From Actinomycetota bacterium (GTDB lineage: Bacteria > Actinomycetota > Acidimicrobiia > Acidimicrobiales > Microtrichaceae): a stretch of DNA of 39,414 nt. Below, one piece after another: positions 33,395 to 39,414 of the stretch (the first letter of the stretch is position 1; every line of letters starts with the position of its first letter). The stretch covers positions 1 through 39,414 of the forward strand of contig VGBZ01000022.1 of NCBI GenBank assembly GCA_016870275.1, in the 5' to 3' direction. The translations under genes were made by a program, and so were the position numbers. The notes below the pieces were generated by a model. The model was not told the origin of the DNA. It did not search any database and worked only from the letters and a program-made list of their open reading frames with translations.

Positions 33395-34267
33395 TCACTC
33401 CGGCCAGAGGAGCCCGCCGCGGTGGGCAACGGCCTCGGCGGCCACAGCATGGGCGGCAACCACCGACTCGGGTAGGCCGAAACCACGAAGTCGATGGGCG
33501 AGATAGGCGGCATCGAAGGCGTCACCGGCGCCGGTGGTGTCCACCACGGCAGTCGCCATCGTGGGGACCTCCACGCGGCCCGAACGCCCATCGCCGTCCC
33601 ACCAACGGGTCGGCGCCTCCCCGTCGGTGACCACCAACTCGGGGACGGACGATGCCAACTCCTCGGGTGGCTCGCCGAGGGCGTCGAGATCCTCGCTCGA
33701 TGCGAGGACCACGTCGGCAGCGGCGAACACCGCCCGGGTCCACCGTCGCGTCGTGTCGGGTGAATCCCACAGCGCCTGACGGACGTTGGGATCGAACACG
33801 ACGAGCGACTCAGTGGTGCAGAGCACCTCGAGGAGGGCGTCACGCTGGGGATCGTCGAGCACGGCCATGGTGATCCCGCTGACGAACACGGCGTCGACGG
33901 TGCCGACGGCGAGAGCCAGCGACTCAGGTCCGAGCAGGTCGACGAGCTCTCGAGCGGGGCTGTTCGCCCGCCAGTAGGTGAACCGGCGTTCGGTGCCGTC
34001 GAGTTCGACGAGGTACACGCCGAGTGCGCCGGTCGGGCGGGAGCGGATCAGGTCGGCACCGATCGCCTCCCACTCCAGGCGCTCGAGCAGACCGCGACTG
34101 AAGCTGTCCTCTCCGACGGCGGTGGCGAGATCCACCGACACCCCGTTGCGTGCGAGCTGAACCGCCACGTTGAGGGCGTCGCCGGAGTAGGACACGTCGA
34201 GGGCCCCGTCGGTCCGCAATCGGAGCTCAGCGAGCGGCTCCCCCACCACGATCACCGATGGCGACAT
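33395..34267 (-). CDS. kdgK: PfkB-family sugar kinase, probable 2-keto-3-deoxygluconate kinase
   Basis: The protein has 290 residues of the ribokinase/PfkB fold. VVGEPLAELRL opens the fold, GDALNVAVQLARNG is the first PfkB signature with substrate contacts, and DTTGAGDAFDAAYL (catalytic Asp249) is the second. It phosphorylates KDG to KDPG with ATP. The assignment rests on position between KDPG aldolase and GH4 and on the GDALN motif common in KDG kinases. Start ATG shares its A with the aldolase stop (TGATG), showing coupled translation. Fructokinase is the alternative without the context. Confidence 0.88.
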   Translation of the reverse strand: MSPSVIVVGEPLAELRLRTDGALDVSYSGDALNVAVQLARNGVSVDLATAVGEDSFSRGLLERLEWEAIGADLIRSRPTGALGVYLVELDGTERRFTYWRANSPARELVDLLGPESLALAVGTVDAVFVSGITMAVLDDPQRDALLEVLCTTESLVVFDPNVRQALWDSPDTTRRWTRAVFAAADVVLASSEDLDALGEPPEELASSVPELVVTDGEAPTRWWDGDGRSGRVEVPTMATAVVDTTGAGDAFDAAYLAHRLRGFGLPESVVAAHAVAAEAVAHRGGLLWPE

Positions 34268-34896
34268 CACCCGGGTCGGACCACGTCGAGCGCTGCGGCG
34301 ACGGCCGCCTCGACGTCGGCCCCGCTGTCGTCGGTGGCCGCCGCAGAGAACATCCAACTCCCACCGACCGCCACGACACCGGGCACATCGAGGTAGGCCG
34401 GTGCGGAGTCGGCGTCGATCCCACCGGTGGGAACGAGACCCACGCCACCGACCACGGCACTCAGTGCCCGGAGGTGAACCGGGCCACCGAGAACGCCGGC
34501 CGGGAAGATCTTGAGGACCCCAGCACCGGCGTCACGCAGGGACAACACCTCGCTCGGAGTGGCAGCACCCGGCAGCCATGGAGCACCGGCGGTCACCACC
34601 GCAGCGATCAACGACGGAGTGGAGCCGGGACTCACCAGGTACGCCGCCCCGGCCCGTCGGGCCGCAACCACGTCGTCCGGGTCGACGACGGTGCCGGCAC
34701 CGACCGGGATCGACACCGACTCGACCGCCGCCCGCAACGCCTCGAGGCTGCGGCCGTGACGAAGGCCGATCTCCACCGTCGGCGCACCTGCGCGCTCGGC
34801 CGCCAGCGCCGCGCGGCGAACCACGTCGGGATCGGGGTGGTCGATGAGCGGAAGCAGGCGGCTCCGGAGAACCGCTTCCGGAAGCGGCGTGATCAC
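34267..34896 (-). CDS. eda: KDPG aldolase (2-dehydro-3-deoxy-phosphogluconate aldolase)
   Basis: The protein has 209 residues, a class I aldolase of the TIM-barrel KDPG/KHG family. Glu42 and Arg46 in EIGLRHG, the GAGTV and SPG loops, PGAATPSE, and the Schiff-base Lys129 in LKIFPA match Eda positions. It splits KDPG to pyruvate and glyceraldehyde-3-phosphate, the final step of this pathway. The GTG start overlaps the stop of the reductase gene (GTGA), and the stop overlaps kdgK. This tight packing supports a single polycistronic message. Confidence 0.93.
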   Translation of the reverse strand: MITPLPEAVLRSRLLPLIDHPDPDVVRRAALAAERAGAPTVEIGLRHGRSLEALRAAVESVSIPVGAGTVVDPDDVVAARRAGAAYLVSPGSTPSLIAAVVTAGAPWLPGAATPSEVLSLRDAGAGVLKIFPAGVLGGPVHLRALSAVVGGVGLVPTGGIDADSAPAYLDVPGVVAVGGSWMFSAAATDDSGADVEAAVAAALDVVRPG

Positions 34897-36269
34897 GGCT
34901 TCCCCTCTCGGTCGATCGCCTCACCGAGCGTACGCCGCCAGCCGGCGTCATCCCGAAGCCGAACGGGGGCGAAGCCGTCGAGGTCCATGAGCGCCCCGCC
35001 GAGCGCAAACGGGTCGGTGGTGGACCGGACGAGCGCCGAGAGCTCCTCGGCGCGGGGGTCCTGCAGCTCGGCGGCGGGCGTACGGCGGAGGTGGGCGACC
35101 CACCATGCCAGCGTGGCGCTGAGTGTGTCGACCGACGATCCGGCGTCGAGAGCGTCGGCGATGGTGGGCAGGATGCGCTGGGGCAGCTTGACCGACCCGT
35201 CCATGGCGATCTGTTGGCACCGGTGACCGATCGCCGGGTTGGTGAAGCGGTCCCGCACCGATGCGGCGTACGCACGAGCATCGGTTCCGGCGGGCGGAAC
35301 GAGTACCGCCTGGATCTCCTCGCTGAGCGCATCGATGCGCACTGCGGCCGATCGATCGCCGACCACCTCGTCGATGGTGGAGTGGCCGAGTCGCAGGCCG
35401 AGGTAGGCGCTCGCCGAGTGCAGGCCGTTCAGGACCCTGAGCTTCATCCGTTCCCACGCCGCCACATCGGAACTGAGTTGGACGCCGGCCTCGGCGAGCG
35501 CCGGAACACCCGGGCCGAGGCGGTCCTCGAGCACCCACTGACGGAACGGTTCGGCGATCACCGGCCAGGCGTCGACCACTCCAGCGGCCGACACCTCCTC
35601 CCGCAACTCATCTGTCGTCGCCGGGACGATGCGGTCGACCATCGAGTCGGGAAACACCACGTTGCCGGCGATCCAGCGGGCGGTGTCGGCATCGACGTGG
35701 GTTGCGAACTCCTCGAGGAGCCCGGCGAGCATCGTCCCGTTGCCGGAGACGTTGTCACAACACGCCACGGTCAACGGTCCTGCGCCGGCCCGACGCCTGG
35801 CGTCGAGACCGGCGAACAGGGTGCCGACGACCCCGACCGGCGAGCGAGGGGAGGCGAGGTCGTGCGCCACGGCAGGATGCTGGACGTCGAGTTGCCGTCG
35901 CACCGGGTCGAAGCCGTAGGCCTTCTCGGTGACCGTCGTGGTCACCAACGTGGTCGACGGAGCGGCCAGCGCCGAGAGCACCTGATCGCGCCTCGAGGGA
36001 CCGACCACATCCACCAGCACACCAACCTGTCGGAGGCGATGACCGGCGGCCGACACCTCGACGACCGTGTATCGACCCTCTTGGGATCTCAGCGCCTCAG
36101 GGACGGCCTCGGAGGTCATCGAGGTCCCCAGCACACCGACGTCCTCGGACCCGGCGGTGGCGAGGTCGTCGAGGAACGTCAAGAGGTGCGCCCGGCTGAA
36201 CGCACCGAGTCCGAGGTGGACCACGGAGATCTGCAGCGCCTCCCGGTCGTAGCCGATGGGCTCGATCAC
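34893..36269 (-). CDS. Mannitol dehydrogenase-family hexuronate reductase (UxuB-like; tagaturonate reductase role)
   Basis: The protein has 458 residues, a long-chain polyol dehydrogenase. VVHLGLGAFSRAH at the N terminus is the NAD(P)-binding loop, VTEKAYGF is the family block, and KLRVLNGLHSASAYLGL carries the catalytic Lys-Asn-His set. By sequence style it is closer to fructuronate reductase UxuB and mannitol dehydrogenase than to classical UxaB. Since the cluster has altronate dehydratase and no mannonate dehydratase, it must supply altronate by reducing tagaturonate. GTG 36269 was chosen as the first in-frame start after the uxaC stop, 7 nt away. Confidence 0.85.
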   Translation of the reverse strand: MIEPIGYDREALQISVVHLGLGAFSRAHLLTFLDDLATAGSEDVGVLGTSMTSEAVPEALRSQEGRYTVVEVSAAGHRLRQVGVLVDVVGPSRRDQVLSALAAPSTTLVTTTVTEKAYGFDPVRRQLDVQHPAVAHDLASPRSPVGVVGTLFAGLDARRRAGAGPLTVACCDNVSGNGTMLAGLLEEFATHVDADTARWIAGNVVFPDSMVDRIVPATTDELREEVSAAGVVDAWPVIAEPFRQWVLEDRLGPGVPALAEAGVQLSSDVAAWERMKLRVLNGLHSASAYLGLRLGHSTIDEVVGDRSAAVRIDALSEEIQAVLVPPAGTDARAYAASVRDRFTNPAIGHRCQQIAMDGSVKLPQRILPTIADALDAGSSVDTLSATLAWWVAHLRRTPAAELQDPRAEELSALVRSTTDPFALGGALMDLDGFAPVRLRDDAGWRRTLGEAIDREGKP

Positions 36270-36276
36270 GGCCGAT

Positions 36277-37710
36277 TCACAACCGATATGCACGTCGGGC
36301 CAGACCGACGGCGCAGTCGACCACGAGTTCGCCGGCCGCATCCTCGTCGAGGCGGTGCTCGGCGGTCAGCGTCGCCAGGTAGGCGCAGTCGACTCGTCGG
36401 GCGACGTCGTGTCGGGCGGGGATCGACAGGAACGCCCGGGTGTCATCGTTGAACCCCGCGGTGTTGGCGAAGCCCGCCGTCTCGGTGACTGCGCGCCGGT
36501 AACGCCACATGCCCTCGACACTGTCGAAGAACCACCACGCCGGTCCGAGCGTCAGGCACGGGTAGAAGCCGGCCAGCGGTGCGAGCTCGCGTGCGTAGGC
36601 CGATTCGTCGAGCGTGAACACGATGATGCGCAGACTGCGCTCGAGGCCGAAGCGATCGAGCAGCGGACGCAGCGCATCGACGTAGTCGGTGCGGCCGGGG
36701 ATGTCGGCACCCTTGTCCCGACCGAAGCGAGCCAGCGTCGCCGGACTGTGGTTGCGGCGCGATCCCGGATGCAGTTGCAGGACCATGCCATCGTCGAGAC
36801 TCATCGCCGCCATCTCCACGAGGATCTGGCCGCGGAACAACTCGGCGTCACCCGGCTCGATCGTGCAAGCGAGCGCCCGGTCGAGCAACCTCTGACAGAG
36901 GGCTGGATCCAGGTCGGCGGTCACGGCGCTCGGATGGCCGTGGTCGGTGGCGGTCGCCCCACGCTCCCGGAAGTACTCCCGGCGACGCCGGAGCGCCGCC
37001 AGGTACCCGCTGTAGGAGGTGACGTCCTCACCGGTGAGGTCACCGAGTCGGGCAACGTTGGCTGCGAACCCATCGAAGTCGGGATCGACCACCGGATCAG
37101 GCCGGAACGTCGTAACGACCCGCTCACCCCACCCATCGGCGATCAGACGATCGTGGTGGGCCAGATCGTCGAGCGGGGATTCGGTGGTCGCGAGCAACTC
37201 GATGCCGAACCGTTCGAACAACGCCCGGGGCCGGAACTCCTCGGTGGCGAGGGCTCCGTCGATCCGGTCGTAGTAGACGTCTGCGGTCTCTGATGAGAGT
37301 CGGACATCGAGGCCGAACACCGTGGCGAAGGTGTGGTCGAGCCAGAGACCGGACGGCGTGCCACGGAACAGGTGCGCGTGCTCGGCGAACGTCCGCCATG
37401 CCGATCGAGGGTCGGCGGTCTGCGAGCCGTCGAGGGGCTGCACACCGAGGTCCTCGAGCCGCACGCCCTGGCTGTGCAGCAACCGGGTCAGGTAGTGGTC
37501 CGGCGTGACGAGCAGTTCGGTCGGGTTGGAGAACGGCTCGTCGAGAGCGAACCACGACGGATCGGTGTGGCCGTGAGGGGAGATGATCGGCAGATCGGCG
37601 ACCAACTCGTACAGCCGCCGGGCGATCGAGCGCACGGTCGGGTCAGGGGGGAACAGTCGATCCGGGTGCAACTCGAGTACGAGAGCACCGCCGTTGTCTC
37701 GTTCCGACAC
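36277..37710 (-). CDS. uxaC: Glucuronate/galacturonate isomerase
   Basis: The protein has 477 residues, the usual length of UxaC in the amidohydrolase superfamily. The metal site begins with SPHGHTDP (His46, His48). FFDSVEGMWRYR and HPGSRRNHS are family blocks. It converts D-galacturonate to D-tagaturonate (and glucuronate to fructuronate). First gene of a five-gene minus-strand operon. Its GTG start is 8 nt after TACGAT, and it is divergent from uxaA, 28 bp apart. Confidence 0.94.
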   Translation of the reverse strand: MSERDNGGALVLELHPDRLFPPDPTVRSIARRLYELVADLPIISPHGHTDPSWFALDEPFSNPTELLVTPDHYLTRLLHSQGVRLEDLGVQPLDGSQTADPRSAWRTFAEHAHLFRGTPSGLWLDHTFATVFGLDVRLSSETADVYYDRIDGALATEEFRPRALFERFGIELLATTESPLDDLAHHDRLIADGWGERVVTTFRPDPVVDPDFDGFAANVARLGDLTGEDVTSYSGYLAALRRRREYFRERGATATDHGHPSAVTADLDPALCQRLLDRALACTIEPGDAELFRGQILVEMAAMSLDDGMVLQLHPGSRRNHSPATLARFGRDKGADIPGRTDYVDALRPLLDRFGLERSLRIIVFTLDESAYARELAPLAGFYPCLTLGPAWWFFDSVEGMWRYRRAVTETAGFANTAGFNDDTRAFLSIPARHDVARRVDCAYLATLTAEHRLDEDAAGELVVDCAVGLARRAYRL

Positions 37711-37718
37711 GGACGGCG

Positions 37719-37731
37719 ATCGTAGTACCGT
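37719..37731. promoter_or_regulatory. Head-to-head -10 elements of uxaC and uxaA
   Basis: TACGAT (minus strand, 37724-37719) and TACCGT (plus strand, 37726-37731) are separated by 1 bp, 8 and 7 nt from their GTG starts. Both promoters must reach into the opposing coding sequence, so polymerase binding is likely exclusive. No clear operator palindrome is visible. Confidence 0.5.
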
Positions 37732-37738
37732 CGTCGCG

Positions 37739-39232
37739 GTGACCCGGTCCGTGCAGTCCGATCACGCCCGCACCGAAGCTGTCAGGTTGCACCCCGGTGA
37801 CGACGTACTGATCGTCGTGGCCGACGGCGCAGCAGCACCGCCGGGCCACAAGGTCGCCGCCCGATCGATTGCTGCCGGCGAGCCCGTCCGAAAGAGTGGA
37901 CACATCATCGGGGTGGCTCTGGAGGACATAGCCGAGGGCGACCACGTCCACGTCCACAACCTCGCCAACCCGGACCAGTCCATCGATGACTCGGGTCGAC
38001 ACCCCCAGAACCCCGGCGAACGACCCCTCGTCCGGGCGCCGACCGACGGCGTCACCTTCGACGGGTACCACCGTGCCGATGGTCGCGTCGGCACCCGCAA
38101 CCACCTCCTGGTCCTACCGAGCGTCAACTGTTCGGCAACGGTCTCACGGGTGATCGCCGAACGGGCCCGGTCCCGACTTCCCGCCAACGTCGACGGCGTC
38201 TGGGCGCTCGGTCACCAGGGGGGATGCGGAATCCCTGCGGGAGGGATCCAACTCGACCGCCTCCGCCGGGTTCTCCGGGGGTACGCCACGCACCCCAACA
38301 CCGGGGGCGTCCTGTTCGTCGGACTGGGCTGCGAGGTCAACCAACTCGACGAACTGACCGCCGACCTGCCCGCAGAACGACTCCGCTCGCTGTGCATCCA
38401 GGACGTCGGCGGCACAACAGCCGCCATCGACGCCGGCGTGAACGAGGTGCTGGCGCTCGCAGACGTCGCCGACGCCGACCGTCGACAGCCGGCACCGATC
38501 TCGGCGCTGGTGCTCGGACTGCAGTGCGGTGGTTCCGACGGCTTCTCGGCGATCAGCGCCAACCCGGCTCTCGGAGCGGCATCGGATCGACTCGTCGCTG
38601 CCGGCGGAACGGTGCTGTTGTCGGAGACCCCCGAGCTGATCGGTGCGATCGACGAACTTGCCGGACGGGCATCGGATCCGGTGGCGGCCGAGCTCCGCCG
38701 GCTCGCTCGGTGGTGGATCGATCACGCCGCAGCGCACCGAACGACCCTCGACGCCAACCCATCGCCGGGCAACCTCGCCGGCGGCATCTCCACGATCGTC
38801 GAGAAGTCGATCGGGGCCGCCGCCAAGGGAGGCACGTCGGCGCTCGCCGCTGTGGTGCCGTACGCCCAACGGCCGTCGACCACCGGGCTCGTCGTGATGG
38901 ACTCCCCCGGCTACGACCCGGTCTCCGCCACGGGACAGATCGCCGCTGGGGCACAGGTGGTGTGCTTCACGACGGGTCGCGGGTCGTGCTTCGGCTCGAT
39001 TCCCGCCCCGGCGGTGAAGCTGTCGACGACCTCGGACCTCGCCCGACGGCTACCCGACGACATCGACGTCGACTGTGGTGGCGTGCTCGAGGGAACAGCC
39101 ACCACAGACGAAGTGGGAGCGTTGATCCTCGACACTGTCATCGAGGTGGCGTCGGGTCGGCCGACGTGTTCGGAACGGCTCGGCTACGGACTCGACGAGT
39201 TCGCACCGTGGTCCGACGGGGTCACGCTCTGA
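37739..39232 (+). CDS. uxaA: Altronate dehydratase
   Basis: The protein has 497 residues, full length with an N-terminal SAF domain (about 1-85, VRLHPGDDVLIVVADG) fused to the catalytic part. Conserved cysteine blocks NCSATV, HQGGCG, GLGCE, QCGGSDG and FTTGRGSCFGS are those of UxaA/GarD, iron-dependent dehydratases. It converts D-altronate to 2-keto-3-deoxygluconate. GarD (galactarate dehydratase) is the close alternative, but uxaC next door supports UxaA. Divergent from the rest of the pathway. Start GTG lies 7 nt after TACCGT. Confidence 0.92.
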   Translation: MTRSVQSDHARTEAVRLHPGDDVLIVVADGAAAPPGHKVAARSIAAGEPVRKSGHIIGVALEDIAEGDHVHVHNLANPDQSIDDSGRHPQNPGERPLVRAPTDGVTFDGYHRADGRVGTRNHLLVLPSVNCSATVSRVIAERARSRLPANVDGVWALGHQGGCGIPAGGIQLDRLRRVLRGYATHPNTGGVLFVGLGCEVNQLDELTADLPAERLRSLCIQDVGGTTAAIDAGVNEVLALADVADADRRQPAPISALVLGLQCGGSDGFSAISANPALGAASDRLVAAGGTVLLSETPELIGAIDELAGRASDPVAAELRRLARWWIDHAAAHRTTLDANPSPGNLAGGISTIVEKSIGAAAKGGTSALAAVVPYAQRPSTTGLVVMDSPGYDPVSATGQIAAGAQVVCFTTGRGSCFGSIPAPAVKLSTTSDLARRLPDDIDVDCGGVLEGTATTDEVGALILDTVIEVASGRPTCSERLGYGLDEFAPWSDGVTL

Positions 39233-39261
39233 TTCCTGCCGGCAGCAGTCCGACCGGAGCC

Positions 39262-39414
39262 TCAGCCGGGATGCAGGATGACGTTGGACGTCCCGGCCCG
39301 CCAGTCGAAGACACTGCCCCGACGCACGGCGCTGGCCGGACCGGTAGCGGTCGTTGTCCGGAACTCGACCGTGGCCCGATCCGGGGTGCACTCCATGACG
39401 CCCACGCCACGGCG
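39262..39414 (-). CDS. C-terminal end of an unidentified protein (gene runs out of window)
   Basis: The last 50 codons of a minus-strand gene are open to the window edge and end 29 nt from uxaA. The visible tail, GVGVMECTPDRATVEFRTTT followed by VFDWRAGTSNVILHPG, reads as beta strands with an FDWRAG turn. It resembles the C terminus of PhoD-like alkaline phosphatases (Y-V-x-x-x-VTPDR-x-x-A-x-F), but this is a weak resemblance and I would not name it on this basis. Confidence 0.5.
   Translation of the reverse strand, partial: RRGVGVMECTPDRATVEFRTTTATGPASAVRRGSVFDWRAGTSNVILHPG

Noticed and set aside
1-39414. tRNA or rRNA genes, CRISPR arrays, insertion sequences, integrases, prophage
   Set aside because: Reading both strands I found no cloverleaf-like sequences, regularly spaced repeats, transposase motifs or terminal inverted repeats. 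The coding density leaves little room for them.

Overview
The window is a 39.4 kb piece of a GC-rich, very compact chromosome. It has almost no gaps between genes, many GTG starts, many 4-nt GTGA/ATGA overlaps, and no RNA genes, phage genes or insertion sequences that I can see. The protein set (PimB-like mannosyltransferase, PGPGW membrane protein, group 2 sigma factor, MscS, actinobacterial orphans) fits a free-living Actinomycetota. My best guess is the class Acidimicrobiia (Ilumatobacter-like), which is inference only.

Layout. 1-4705: the end of valS, an MscS channel, a degenerate GGDEF-EAL protein and an acetyl-CoA hydrolase/transferase family enzyme. 4698-7688: a GH2 beta-galactosidase. 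7725-13502 (minus strand): a run of genes reading sigma factor, B12-binding photoreceptor-type regulator, unknown protein, tyrosine phosphatase, Bcp peroxiredoxin and iron-sulfur photolyase. Divergent from it is a carotenoid oxygenase, followed by a PGPGW membrane protein and an epoxide hydrolase. This looks like a light and oxidative stress module of the LitR/CarH kind with an unusual composition. 16777-24611: glycosyltransferase, dienelactone hydrolase, patatin, two orphan proteins, SDR, VOC protein and CopA. 24644-29686: TrmH methyltransferase, CbiX, and a DUF4230/ABC/FtsX export module.

29701-31953 is a reactive-sulfur operon of the cst type: a palindromic CsoR/CstR-like operator, a TSUP (TauE-like) permease and a persulfide-dioxygenase/rhodanese fusion. 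As given, the permease gene is frameshifted. The dioxygenase lacks the segment that carries two of its metal ligands.

31999-39232 is a complete hexuronate isomerase pathway. The GH4 enzyme has the CHEV motif of alpha-galacturonidases and would free galacturonate. UxaC makes tagaturonate, a mannitol-dehydrogenase-family reductase makes altronate, UxaA makes 2-keto-3-deoxygluconate (KDG), KdgK phosphorylates it, and KDPG aldolase gives pyruvate and glyceraldehyde-3-phosphate. uxaA is divergent from the other five genes. The window ends in a partial gene of uncertain identity.

Many genes carry a TANNNT hexamer (mostly TACSNT) 6-10 nt before the start codon. This indicates widespread leaderless transcription. 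In two divergent pairs the opposing hexamers share their TA, giving a symmetric bidirectional promoter.
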